In this document: piece after piece, positions 44,186 through 52,784 of the stretch
Layout: each line of letters starts with the position of its first letter
Position numbering within the stretch: position 1 is the stretch's first letter
Source of the DNA: Gammaproteobacteria bacterium
GTDB lineage: Bacteria > Pseudomonadota > Gammaproteobacteria > DSM-19610
Length of the DNA stretch: 64,000 nucleotides
Direction of reading: 5' to 3'
NCBI GenBank assembly: GCA_015494295.1
Contig: WGBO01000043.1
Location: forward strand, 1-64,000
Program-made: the position numbers and the translations under genes
The notes under the pieces: model-generated
What the model was told of the DNA's origin: nothing
Database searches by the model: none
What the model saw: the letters and a program-made list of their open reading frames with translations, nothing else

Positions 44186-44764
44186 CTAGTGATAGGTGCC
44201 TTCGAAGAATTCCTTCACTTCCATGGCATCCATGCTGAGGCCCGTGGAAGGATCGGTATACATGCCCACGGTCAGAACCTGGCGAACGATGTCGATGACG
44301 GTATCCACTTCCATGGGATAGTGCAGCCGGATACGGTGCTCGGCATTGAGATAGGCCGCGACGGCATGGGCGCCGAACCGGTAGCGATCCTCATTGCCCC
44401 TGAAATGAAGCACCTGCTTGAGCGTGGTATCGGGTTCCCAGGGAACACCCCGGCCATCCACCCAGACGCCACCGAAAACCCGCGAGAAGCGCACGTCCTC
44501 GAACTGCTTCGGGAAACTGTGTTTCCAGTACCCCGGACTCAGGCCGTTACAGGACCGGTCATGATCGTCGCCGTGGTCGGAAAGGTTTCCGGACAGGAAA
44601 CCGGACGGTGTACAGAAATTGCCCCCCATTGCCGGGCGGCTGGTGACCGTGAGAATCACGGGGACACTCGCCGCGGCGCTTTTGATCAGAAATTTACGCC
44701 GCGCCGGCTGCGGCGAGTGCTTGTCACCCATCAGTTCAGTATTTTTATCCATGTCGTTTGCCAT
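44186..44764 (-). CDS. Tat-exported SPGYWK-motif protein, likely substrate of the HPr-rel-A system
   Basis: 192 residues. After 21 polar residues comes a twin-arginine signal (ARRKFLIK, then SAAASVPVILTVTSRPAM). The mature part has Cys in NFCTPSG and SCNGLSPGYWKHS (about 70-82), then FGAHAVAAYLNA (about 129-140) and IDIVRQVL. This C-G-SPGYWK/AAxLNA pattern marks a family of bacterial surface proteins without known function. It heads the operon with the PqqD-like chaperone, HPr kinase homologue and nucleotidyltransferase, so I infer that it is their substrate. ATG starts at 44752 and 44731 are also possible. Confidence 0.78.
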   Translation of the reverse strand: MANDMDKNTELMGDKHSPQPARRKFLIKSAAASVPVILTVTSRPAMGGNFCTPSGFLSGNLSDHGDDHDRSCNGLSPGYWKHSFPKQFEDVRFSRVFGGVWVDGRGVPWEPDTTLKQVLHFRGNEDRYRFGAHAVAAYLNAEHRIRLHYPMEVDTVIDIVRQVLTVGMYTDPSTGLSMDAMEVKEFFEGTYH

Positions 44765-44847
44765 TATCGTTATCTCTGCGTTCCTGGCATTCTTTGCGCC
44801 TTGTTAGCTACGGTCGAAACCCGCGAAACCACCCTCTAGCGCTTGAT

Positions 44848-44899
44848 AAGGAGTATAGTCCTTATTCCCTGAATGGGAAAGCATTTGTACTCAATGCTT
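44848..44899. repeat. Cluster of three inverted repeats at the HPr-rel-A operon promoter
   Basis: In order: AAGGA-GTATAG-TCCTT (44848-44863), TTCCC-TGAAT-GGGAA (about 44865-44879) and AAGCATT-TGTACTC-AATGCTT (44879-44899). The first surrounds the minus-strand -10 box and could be an operator. The last is followed by a T-rich stretch on the plus strand and could be a weak terminator. Confidence 0.5.
44852..44880 (-). promoter_or_regulatory. Candidate promoter of the HPr-rel-A operon
   Basis: On the minus strand TATACT (44857-44852, 5/6) lies 17 bases after TTTCCC (44880-44875, 3/6). The leader to the ATG at 44764 would be about 80 bases. Confidence 0.35.
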
Positions 44900-45035
44900 G
44901 ATTATTTTTATGTAAACTTTTCCGACAAGGTTGGGTGATATATTGAAATCTGATTTGATTAATCATTCTAAACCCTCTATTTTTAAAGATATTTTATTGA
45001 TGCGGGAAGCAGGGGAAAACTGTCCAGGAAGCGCC

Positions 45036-45064
45036 TTTCCCGAATCAAAACTTGTAAAGATAAT
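45036..45064 (+). promoter_or_regulatory. Weak promoter candidate of the AMP-ligase operon
   Basis: GATAAT (45059-45064, 5/6) with TTTCCC (45036-45041, 3/6) at 17-base spacing, 39 bases before the ATG. Confidence 0.3.
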
Positions 45065-45103
45065 AGTCACTTAACACAAACTTCAACGTACGGTTCCAAC
45101 CCG

Positions 45104-46690
45104 ATGCCCGACCTGCTACACCAGTTGATCGAACGTTCCGCGCAACGCCATGGAGAACGCGAGGCGTTGCGCCACAAGACGAATACCCTGTCCTACGCGG
45201 AGCTGCTCGACGGCGTCCAGGCCGCCAGCCACGGGTTGCGCGGGCTGGGGTTGGGCGCGGGCGACCGCGTGGCGGTCTACCTGCCCAAGCTGCCGGAAAC
45301 GGTTATTGCCATGTTTGCCACCTCGATGGCCGGTGGCGCCATTGTGCCCGTCAACCCGCTACTGAAAGCCGAGCAGGTCGGTCACATCCTGCGCGACAGC
45401 GGCGCCAGGCTGCTGGTGACCTCGGGCGACCGCCTGCGCCTGCTGGCGCCGGAACTCGGCGACTGCCCGGAACTGGCTTCCGTCATACTTATCGATGCCG
45501 ACTTGCCGGATGTCGACGGGCCAACGCCAGCCTGCATCGACTGGCCGACGTTCCTCCAGTCCCCGCCGGCGCAACCGCACCGGGTCATCGACGCCGACGT
45601 GGCGGCAATCCTGTATACCTCGGGCAGTACCGGCAAGCCAAAAGGCGTTGTGCTGTCTCACCGCAATATGGTGGCCGGCGCGGAGAGTGTCGCCACATAC
45701 CTGGAAAACACCTCCGGTGACCGTATCCTGGCGGTACTGCCGTTCAGCTTCGATTATGGCTTCAGCCAGTTGACGACGGCTTTCCTGCGCGGCGCCTGCG
45801 TCGTGCTGATGGACTATCTTCTTCCGCGCGATGTTATCCGGGCCGTGGCCAGGGAAGGCATTACGGGGCTGGCAGCGGTACCCCCCCTGTGGAACCAGCT
45901 TGCCGGTCTCGAATGGCCGCCCGAAGTCAATGACACACTGCGCTACATGACCAATTCCGGCGGCGCCATGCCGCGGGAAACCCTGAATGCGCTGCGCAAG
46001 GCCGTTCCCGCCAGCAAGTTCTACCTGATGTACGGGCTTACCGAGGCCTTCCGCTCCACCTACCTGCCGCCGGAGCAGATCGACAAGCGCCCGGACTCGA
46101 TGGGCAAGGCCATTCCGAATGCCGAAATCCTGGTCGTAAAGGAAAACGGCGAGTTGTGCGGACCCGGCGAAACAGGGGAACTGGTACACCGCGGCGTCCA
46201 TGTCGCGCTGGGCTACTGGAACGACCCGGAACGAACCGCGGAACGGTTCCGGCCCGCGCCGGGACAACACCAGGCGCTGCCGCGCCCCGAAATCGCGGTA
46301 TGGTCAGGCGACACCGTGCGCCTGGACGAGGAAGGCTACCTGTACTTCGTCGGACGCAAGGACGACATGATCAAGACCTCCGGCTACCGCGTCAGTCCGA
46401 CCGAAGTGGAAGACGTCATCTACGCCGGCGAAGATGTCGAACAAGCCGCGGCGCTTGGCATCCCCCACCCGGTACTGGGACAGGCCATCGTGGTCGCGGT
46501 TGCCGGTCGCAACGGCTGCCGTGTCGACATCGAGGCGCTGATGGGGGCCTGTCGCCAGCATCTGCCGGCGTTCATGGTGCCGCATGAGATCAGGGTATTC
46601 GACAGCCTGCCGAAGAATCCCAATGGCAAAATAGACCGCAAACGACTGGCCAACCAGATGCACAACCTGTTCGGAAACCCAGCAGAATGA
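45104..46690 (+). CDS. Acyl-CoA ligase (AMP-forming), exosortase A system-associated
   Basis: 528 residues of the ANL adenylate-forming family: ILYTSGSTGKPKGVVLSH (about 168-185), a YGLTEAFRST motif near 309, GDTVRLDEEGY near 404 and the C-terminal Lys in PKNPNGKIDRKRL near 507. It activates a carboxylic acid, presumably for loading onto the ACP at 52539. The family assignment (TIGR03098 type) rests on the direct pairing with the PLP decarboxylase downstream, which overlaps it by 4 bases. Confidence 0.9.
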   Translation: MPDLLHQLIERSAQRHGEREALRHKTNTLSYAELLDGVQAASHGLRGLGLGAGDRVAVYLPKLPETVIAMFATSMAGGAIVPVNPLLKAEQVGHILRDSGARLLVTSGDRLRLLAPELGDCPELASVILIDADLPDVDGPTPACIDWPTFLQSPPAQPHRVIDADVAAILYTSGSTGKPKGVVLSHRNMVAGAESVATYLENTSGDRILAVLPFSFDYGFSQLTTAFLRGACVVLMDYLLPRDVIRAVAREGITGLAAVPPLWNQLAGLEWPPEVNDTLRYMTNSGGAMPRETLNALRKAVPASKFYLMYGLTEAFRSTYLPPEQIDKRPDSMGKAIPNAEILVVKENGELCGPGETGELVHRGVHVALGYWNDPERTAERFRPAPGQHQALPRPEIAVWSGDTVRLDEEGYLYFVGRKDDMIKTSGYRVSPTEVEDVIYAGEDVEQAAALGIPHPVLGQAIVVAVAGRNGCRVDIEALMGACRQHLPAFMVPHEIRVFDSLPKNPNGKIDRKRLANQMHNLFGNPAE

Positions 46691-47922
46691 CAAAACAAGC
46701 ACCCAGACATATCGACCAGACCAGCTTCCCGGTAATCGACAACTGCCTGCATGTCGGTGGCATGCCACTCACCCGGCTGGCCCGGCGCGTCGGATCGACC
46801 CCGTTCTATGCCTACGACCGCGCGGTACTGACGAAACGGGTGGCCGGCCTGCGCGCCATATTGCCCGCGGACCTCAAGCTGCACTACGCAATCAAGGCCA
46901 ATCCCATGCCGGCGCTGGTGCAGCATATGGCCGGCCTGGTCGACGGCTTCGATGTCGCCTCCGGCCTGGAAATGCGCGTCGCGCTCGACACCCCCATGCC
47001 CGCCACCGAGATCAGCATCGCCGGCCCCGGAAAGTCCGAACAGGAACTGGCCGCGGCCATCGCCGCCGGCGTGGTGATCAACATCGAGTCCGAAACCGAA
47101 ATGCGCCGCATCGCGCGGCTCGCTGAACAGGTTCAGGAACGGCCGCGTGTCGCGGTCCGCGTCAATCCGGACTTCGAACTCAAGGCCTCGGGCATGAAAA
47201 TGAGCGGCGGCCCGAAGCAGTTCGGTATCGACGCCGAACGGGTTCCGACTGCGCTGAAGGAACTCGGCGTGCTCGACCTGGAGTTCATGGGCTTCCATAT
47301 CTTCAGCGGCTCGCAGAACCTGCGAGCCGACGCCATTGTCGAGGCCCAGAGCAAAACCGTCGAACTGGCCATACGGCTGGCGGAACAGGCGCCCGGACCG
47401 GTCCGGAAACTGAATATCGGCGGCGGCTTCGGCATCCCCTACTTCCCGGGCGAACAGGAGCTTGACACGGGCCAGGTAGCCGAAGCGCTGGCGGAGCTGG
47501 TGCCGAAGGTGCGCAAGGCGCTCGATGACAGCGAAGTGATCATCGAACTGGGACGCTACCTGGTGGGTCCCGCCGGGGTCTATGTGTGCCGGGTACGCGA
47601 CCGCAAGGTTTCCCGGGGACAGGTATTCCTGGTAACCGATGGAGGACTGCATCATCACCTCTCCGCTTCCGGAAACTTCGGCCAGGTGATCCGCAAGAAC
47701 TACCCGGTTCTGATCGGCAACCGGGTGGACAGCGATGAACGCGAAACCAGCAGCGTGGTCGGCCCCCTGTGCACTCCGCTGGACCTGCTCGCCGACCGCA
47801 TGGAACTGCCTCGCGCCGACATCGACGACCTGGTGGTCATCCTGCAATCAGGCGCCTACGGTTTGAGCGCCAGCCCCACGGCGTTTCTGAGTCACCCGAC
47901 GCCCGCCGAAGTCCTGGTCTGA
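46687..47922 (+). CDS. PLP-dependent decarboxylase, exosortase A system-associated
   Basis: 411 residues, fold-III PLP enzyme like diaminopimelate/ornithine decarboxylases. The Schiff-base Lys is in LHYAIKANPMPAL near 69. GFDVASGLEM, NIGGGFGIPY (near 242) and ELGRYLVGPAG (near 294) bind PLP and substrate, and Cys in GPLCTPLDLLA near 360 matches the catalytic Cys region. It presumably makes an amine or amino-acid-derived group for the acyl carrier system (inference). Coupled to the ligase gene. Confidence 0.9.
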   Translation: MTKQAPRHIDQTSFPVIDNCLHVGGMPLTRLARRVGSTPFYAYDRAVLTKRVAGLRAILPADLKLHYAIKANPMPALVQHMAGLVDGFDVASGLEMRVALDTPMPATEISIAGPGKSEQELAAAIAAGVVINIESETEMRRIARLAEQVQERPRVAVRVNPDFELKASGMKMSGGPKQFGIDAERVPTALKELGVLDLEFMGFHIFSGSQNLRADAIVEAQSKTVELAIRLAEQAPGPVRKLNIGGGFGIPYFPGEQELDTGQVAEALAELVPKVRKALDDSEVIIELGRYLVGPAGVYVCRVRDRKVSRGQVFLVTDGGLHHHLSASGNFGQVIRKNYPVLIGNRVDSDERETSSVVGPLCTPLDLLADRMELPRADIDDLVVILQSGAYGLSASPTAFLSHPTPAEVLV

Positions 47923-47934
47923 CGGCGTGCCGGC

Positions 47935-49185
47935 ATGAGCAGAAAGCTTCTGGCGATCGCCTACCACTATCCGCCGATTCATCGCAGCAGCGGTGTTCAC
48001 CGGACCGTCAACTTTGTCCGTCACCTGCCCGACCACGGCTGGCAACCGTCGGTGCTCACCGTGCAGCCGCGCGCCTACGAAGAGGCCGACATCGGCACCA
48101 CCGAAAACCAGCCGCCAGCGCCGGTGCGGCGCGCCTTCGCCCTGGATACGCGACGCCACCTGTCCATCCGCGGCCGCTACGCAAAGTTCATGGCAATCCC
48201 CGACCGCTGGATAAGCTGGTGGCTGGGCGCCGTTCCGGCCGGCCTGGCCATGATCCGGCGCGAGAAACCGGACATCATCTGGTCGACCTATCCCATCGCC
48301 ACCTCGCACCTGATCGCCCTGACCCTGCACCGGCTGACCGGCCTTCCCTGGGTCGCCGACTTCCGCGATCCCATGACCGACGAGGATTACCCGACCGATC
48401 CATTGGTCAGGAAGAGTTTCCTGTGGATCGAGCGGATGGCGATACGCCATTGCTCACGCGCGATCTTCACCACGCCCGACACGCTCGCACTCTATACCCG
48501 CCGTTTCCCCGACATAAACCCCGCGCGCTATTCGGTCATCAACAACGGTTACGACGAGGATACTTTCCTGCGGGTGGAAAAAAGCCTGGCGGAAAAACCC
48601 TTTCCGTCGGCTCCAGAGGGACAGATGGTATTCGTGCACAGCGGTATCCTGTACCGCTCGGAGCGCAACCCCGAACCTTTCTTCGGCGCGCTGGCGGAAC
48701 TGCGCGATGAGGGTTTCATTTGCGCGAGACGGCTCAAGGTCGTCCTGCGGGCGAGCGGCGACGAAGACTACTACCAGGAAAGACTGGAACAGCTCGGGAT
48801 CGACGACATCGTGTTCCTCGAAACACCGACACCCTATTCCGAGGCGCTCAGGGAGATGTTGTCCGTCGACGGACTGTTGTTGTTCCAGGCCGCCAATTGC
48901 AACCACCAGATCCCCGCCAAGGCCTACGAGTATATCCGCTCGGGAAAACCGGTCCTGACACTGACGGACCATGCCGGCAACACCGCGGCGCTGATGCGTG
49001 AAGCGGGTTATGACGCTATTGCCGACATTGCCTCGAAAGAGGACATCAAGAAAACCCTGTCGGAATTCATCGCGCAGATACGGGAAGGCAGGGCTGCCGT
49101 GCCGCGGCCGGAAACAGTCGCCAACTACTCCCGCGCGCGGAAAACCGCCGAACTGGCCGCAATCCTCGATTCAGTCCTGGGCTAG
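47935..49185 (+). CDS. Glycosyltransferase (GT4-like)
   Basis: 416 residues. N-terminal Rossmann half with YHYPPIHRSSGVHRTVNFV (about 9-27); DFRDPMTDEDY near 142; and a C-terminal GT-B half with VFVHSGILYRSERNPEPF and the ENYRPLL-like segment YEYIRSGKPVLTL. It is a cytosolic sugar transferase for the exopolysaccharide. It ends the plus-strand ligase operon. Its last 15 bases overlap the convergent beta-helix gene. Confidence 0.88.
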   Translation: MSRKLLAIAYHYPPIHRSSGVHRTVNFVRHLPDHGWQPSVLTVQPRAYEEADIGTTENQPPAPVRRAFALDTRRHLSIRGRYAKFMAIPDRWISWWLGAVPAGLAMIRREKPDIIWSTYPIATSHLIALTLHRLTGLPWVADFRDPMTDEDYPTDPLVRKSFLWIERMAIRHCSRAIFTTPDTLALYTRRFPDINPARYSVINNGYDEDTFLRVEKSLAEKPFPSAPEGQMVFVHSGILYRSERNPEPFFGALAELRDEGFICARRLKVVLRASGDEDYYQERLEQLGIDDIVFLETPTPYSEALREMLSVDGLLLFQAANCNHQIPAKAYEYIRSGKPVLTLTDHAGNTAALMREAGYDAIADIASKEDIKKTLSEFIAQIREGRAAVPRPETVANYSRARKTAELAAILDSVLG

Positions 49186-50787
49186 ACGCCGCCCGGGGTT
49201 CGCCGGCAGAGGCATGCAGGGCGGCGCCTGACCGTATTCCATGGCTCCGATATCGGGCGCGCCGTCGTGCCGCGGATTACCGCAAAAGTCGTATCTGAGA
49301 TCCGCCTTCGCGGTGCCCTTGTCGACAATGGGTTCACCATCGACAAGCCGGAAATTCCCGGCCTCGGGCAAACGGAACCAGCGGTGAAAGACATCCCGTT
49401 CCAGATCCCGGCTGAACGCGCTGACAAGGTTCGTGGCACGCACGCTGAGACCGCCGTCGCGATCGTGGATACGTCCGCTCAGAATGTTGTTGAACACCAC
49501 CGCCGTGGATTCGGGGAAACGCACGTCGATACCCAGGGTGTTGTACAGGGTATTGTTGTAGATCTCGGTCTGCTTCGCCTTGTTGATATAGATACCCACA
49601 TCGGTCGGGCAGTGCATGATGATATTGTTGCGCATGGTGCCACGCACATGTTCCGCCTCACAGCGACGGTCCCGACAGGCCGAGGCGTCGGTTCCGCCGC
49701 CCCCGAAGGAGAGGCCGAGACGAATATCCCCGCCTGCCGGCACCCGCAACTGGCAGACCACCAGGTTGCGTTCAAACAACGTATCGCTCGCTCCGCCCTT
49801 GGCAAAAGCGGCATAACTGATCCTGTCCCCGCGCCCCTTGGCAAAATCCGCGATCAGGTTGTTGCGTATCTGCCAGCCGCTCGCCCCCACGATGTCTACC
49901 GGGGTAACGGGATTGCCGGTATCGCGCACCGTGCGATTGAACAGGGAACTGGACTCCAGCAGACCGAGATCGGGGTAGACCCTGGCACCCTTTTCGGATT
50001 CCCCGTTGACCTTGATCATGGCATTGAAATCGAACAGGCGATTGTTGCGGATCACGGTCCCGCGCGCGGAACCGACAATGTGGTAGGCGTGCTCGCAGGC
50101 GTCGTGACGTTCGCACACACCCTGTATTTCCAGGTTGTCAAAAACCCAATAGGGCGCGCGTACCAGAAAAGCCTGTGGGGCCGACACCCGCAATCTGACC
50201 TGGCCCAGGGTCTGCGCCATCAGCCGGATGGGACGCGTCGCCCTGCCCGGCCGCCTGATCTCGATATTGCCCTTGATGTCATAGTCTCCCGGCGCAATCA
50301 GGATGCGCTCACCCGGGCTGGCGGCGGCAATGGCCGCGTGCAGGCCGGATACGCTGTCGACACGATGCAGGCCACTGCCACCTGATCCCGTATCGAAGTT
50401 GTCCGCCTCCGTGGCCGGGTTGAAAGACACCGGCAGCATCGGTTTTCCACTCTCGTCATACGCCTGGGCGGCAAAAGCCCGGTCCGGCCTGGCCCCCCAG
50501 CCCCGCCAGTCCGGGCTGGCGGGATCGATACGATAGAGTCTGCCGTACAGGTACTCTTCCGGCGAAAGAACGCCCAGGGTGCTGAAACCGGCCTTGACGG
50601 TGCTGGACAGGGCGGGGTTTTTTTCGTTGAGGCGGATCACCGAGCGCTCGACCAGCACCGAAAACGGCAAGCGCAGTTCGTAGAAATACTTCCCCACCAG
50701 CAACAGGACGGCGATGAGCGCAATATTGAACAACACACCGGAAAAAAGGAGGTGAATCCTGATTAAGCTGCGCAAGCCCCGCCTCAT
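49171..50787 (-). CDS. Membrane-anchored right-handed parallel beta-helix protein
   Basis: 538 residues with one N-terminal transmembrane helix (FSGVLFNIALIAVLLLVGKYF, about 15-35). The bulk is a beta-helix with repeated N-rung motifs (YWVFDNLEIQGV, GTVIRNNRLFDFNA, WQIRNNLIADF, GTMRNNIIMH, EIYNNTLYN). The layout is like chondroitinase-B/PL6 lyases. It probably processes or binds the exopolysaccharide in the periplasm. No catalytic residues could be confirmed. Its 3' end overlaps the GT gene by 15 bases. Confidence 0.85.
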   Translation of the reverse strand: MRRGLRSLIRIHLLFSGVLFNIALIAVLLLVGKYFYELRLPFSVLVERSVIRLNEKNPALSSTVKAGFSTLGVLSPEEYLYGRLYRIDPASPDWRGWGARPDRAFAAQAYDESGKPMLPVSFNPATEADNFDTGSGGSGLHRVDSVSGLHAAIAAASPGERILIAPGDYDIKGNIEIRRPGRATRPIRLMAQTLGQVRLRVSAPQAFLVRAPYWVFDNLEIQGVCERHDACEHAYHIVGSARGTVIRNNRLFDFNAMIKVNGESEKGARVYPDLGLLESSSLFNRTVRDTGNPVTPVDIVGASGWQIRNNLIADFAKGRGDRISYAAFAKGGASDTLFERNLVVCQLRVPAGGDIRLGLSFGGGGTDASACRDRRCEAEHVRGTMRNNIIMHCPTDVGIYINKAKQTEIYNNTLYNTLGIDVRFPESTAVVFNNILSGRIHDRDGGLSVRATNLVSAFSRDLERDVFHRWFRLPEAGNFRLVDGEPIVDKGTAKADLRYDFCGNPRHDGAPDIGAMEYGQAPPCMPLPANPGRRLAQD

Positions 50788-50821
50788 TTGTTTCCTCCCT
50801 GTCGAATTCAGCCGGATGCGG

Positions 50822-51688
50822 TCAGCGATCCGCCGCGTCGAGTCCTCTCACCCAATCGACGGTCCAGCCGGCCAGCCGGTCGCGCCATTCCCGCCTGGAG
50901 AAGGTATGGTTGGCTTCCTCGAAGGCGTGGCGTGTAACGGTACTCCGTGCGAGAAATTTTTGCCATTCCTTCGAACCCGAAACCAGGTCGCGGAACTCAT
51001 CCGCCACGTAGTCCTGGTTGCCGCTCAACACCAGCATGACAGGCTTTTCAAAAGCCGCCAGCCCTTCGCGCATACGTGCCTGGAAGGGCCTGTCCGCGTT
51101 TTCCCGCGGCCCTTCCCCGGCGCCCTTGCGGACGGCCTTGCGCAACATATCCAACAGCGACCCGAGGCTTTCACGCAGGTTCAGCTTTCCGCCCAACAGG
51201 CGCGACCAGAACTCGCGGCTGGCAAGACGCTGGAGATAATAGTGTTTCAGGTAGGCCTTGGCGGCACCGGATTCGGAACGAACCCAGGGATTCACCAGCA
51301 CCAGCCCCCCGATACGCATATCGTGGGGCGCCAGCAACAGGGCCGCGGACGCGGCATCGCACAGACCCCAGACGACCACCGAGTCCAGTTCCGGGACGCG
51401 CTCCAGCAAGGCGCTGATGGCAGCGCCGATATCGGCGTCGATCCGCTCAAAACTCCTTTCCTCCCCTTCACTGTCGCCCATGCCCCGGTAATCGAAGCGC
51501 ATGGCCACGATACCCTCTCCGGCAAGATGCCGCGCCAGCAAGGTAAACTGCCGGTGACTGCCGACCCGGTACTGGGGGCCGCCAACGACGATCAGAACAC
51601 CGCGCCGGGTCCGCGGCCGCGCGGGACGATGCAGCACAGCCACCAGTTGCTGCCCCTCGCATGCAAAGGTGAATGTTTCCTCGATCAT
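50822..51688 (-). CDS. Hydrolase 1, exosortase A system-associated
   Basis: 288 residues from the ATG at 51688, which overlaps the upstream stop as ATGA. Alpha/beta-hydrolase fold: LIVVGGPQYRVGSHRQF, FDYRGMGDSEG near 68 and VVWGLCDAASAALLL near 110. The nucleophile position reads G-L-C-D-A, a Cys in place of the usual Ser. LSGNQDYVAD and HTFSR supply the other triad positions. The matched family (TIGR03100 type) always travels with hydrolase 2 and ACP. Substrate unknown. Confidence 0.88.
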   Translation of the reverse strand: MIEETFTFACEGQQLVAVLHRPARPRTRRGVLIVVGGPQYRVGSHRQFTLLARHLAGEGIVAMRFDYRGMGDSEGEERSFERIDADIGAAISALLERVPELDSVVVWGLCDAASAALLLAPHDMRIGGLVLVNPWVRSESGAAKAYLKHYYLQRLASREFWSRLLGGKLNLRESLGSLLDMLRKAVRKGAGEGPRENADRPFQARMREGLAAFEKPVMLVLSGNQDYVADEFRDLVSGSKEWQKFLARSTVTRHAFEEANHTFSRREWRDRLAGWTVDWVRGLDAADR

Positions 51689-52536
51689 TCCGGACACGGG
51701 AACGCTTCCGCAAACAGATCTGTGCCGGCATCGATCAGGGCCGGCGCCTGTACGAGTTCTGGCAACGACCAGAACGGTTCACACACCAGGGTGCGAAACG
51801 CAATATCGCGCCCTTCCTCCCGCACTGCGTCGAGCAGCCTGCGCGTCACCACCGGGACCGGGCGGTCCTCGGCAGCCAGCAATTCCAGCCACGCCAGCCG
51901 CCCGGCGTACGCGGCAAGGAGTTCACGCAGATCGAGCGCATCGATACCGGCCGCGAGCGCCGGCGACAGTTCATAACCCGCGACCTCGACGGCGTCACCG
52001 GCAGCCAGGCTTTCCCGCAGGCTGCCGGTGGTGATCTTCTCGCCCGCCCCCATCAGATCCGCGGCCAGCCGCAGGCGCAGAAACTGGGTGAGAAACTGCT
52101 TGCCGCCGGCAACCGGCTGCCATAGCCATACACCATCCACACGTTCAGCGTGACGTCGGGCACTGTCCAGCGCCAGCAAGGCGCCCAGCCGCATACCCCA
52201 GAAATACAGCCCGGACACACCCTCGTTTTGCAGCCAGCCCATGGCATACCGGACGTCCTCGCTCCAGGTCGCCGGGTCTGCCTCGCCAAAGTCGCCCTCG
52301 CTGTCCCCGGTCCCGAAGGGATCGACCAGCAGCACCGTACACCCCCGGCAAGCCAATGCCCTCGCCTGCTGCGCCACGATACGCCGGGACTTGTTCATTT
52401 CTTCGGCAAACGCCGGAAAAAACAGTACGCCGCGCCCCGGACCGACCGCATCGGCGGGCCGGAAGCAGACGCAAAACAGCTTGCCCTTGCTGGCGGGAAG
52501 GAAAAAGGGGGTCAGGTGAACCGGCCCGGCACCCAC
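51685..52536 (-). CDS. Hydrolase 2, exosortase A system-associated
   Basis: 283 residues, GTG start 2 bases after the ACP stop. VLFFPAFAEEMNKSRR (oxyanion region), VDPFGTGDSEGDF near 71 and LYFWGMRLGALLALDSA near 109. The nucleophile elbow reads GMRLG, so no Ser is in the usual place; catalysis may differ or be lost. TIGR03101-type partner of hydrolase 1. Coupled on both sides. Confidence 0.87.
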   Translation of the reverse strand: MGAGPVHLTPFFLPASKGKLFCVCFRPADAVGPGRGVLFFPAFAEEMNKSRRIVAQQARALACRGCTVLLVDPFGTGDSEGDFGEADPATWSEDVRYAMGWLQNEGVSGLYFWGMRLGALLALDSARRHAERVDGVWLWQPVAGGKQFLTQFLRLRLAADLMGAGEKITTGSLRESLAAGDAVEVAGYELSPALAAGIDALDLRELLAAYAGRLAWLELLAAEDRPVPVVTRRLLDAVREEGRDIAFRTLVCEPFWSLPELVQAPALIDAGTDLFAEAFPCPE

Positions 52537-52538
52537 AC

Positions 52539-52784
52539 TCAGCCGTTGACCTTTTCCTGGACGAACTCGGTCAGCGAACCGAGGGTCGCGAAGGTTTCCG
52601 CGGATATCTCGTCGTCGTCGACGATGAAGCCGTACTGTTCCTCGAGCACGGTAATGACCGTGACCACCGCCATGGAATCCAGTTCGGGAAGGTTGCCCAG
52701 CAAGGCGGTATCTTCCTGCAATGTGTTCGCGCGCTCACCGAGTTGTAGCGCATCACCGACAATTTTTCTTACTTCGTCCAGCAT
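52539..52784 (-). CDS. Acyl carrier protein of the exosortase-associated locus
   Basis: 81 residues from the ATG at 52784 (MLDEVRKIVGDAL). The phosphopantetheine Ser is in PELDSMAVV near 38. Helix II and the acidic DDDEISAETF segment are typical of ACP. It is first in the ACP-hydrolase 2-hydrolase 1 block. It would carry the acyl group activated by the AMP ligase at 45104. Confidence 0.92.
   Translation of the reverse strand: MLDEVRKIVGDALQLGERANTLQEDTALLGNLPELDSMAVVTVITVLEEQYGFIVDDDEISAETFATLGSLTEFVQEKVNG

Larger units (their letters stand above)
44765..45103. other. AT-rich divergent promoter region, 339 bp
   Basis: No gene is supported. It separates the minus-strand HPr-rel-A operon from the plus-strand AMP-ligase operon and is much more AT-rich than either. 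It contains three adjacent inverted repeats (44848-44899), candidate promoters in both directions, and the palindrome TGATTAATCA (44956-44965). I looked for a sigma-54 site: TGGGAA-N5-TTGTA near 44874 has too many mismatches. Confidence 0.55.

Noticed and set aside
44956..44965. TGATTAATCA considered as an FNR/CRP half-site pair
   Set aside because: Only two bases separate the half-sites; four are needed for FNR.
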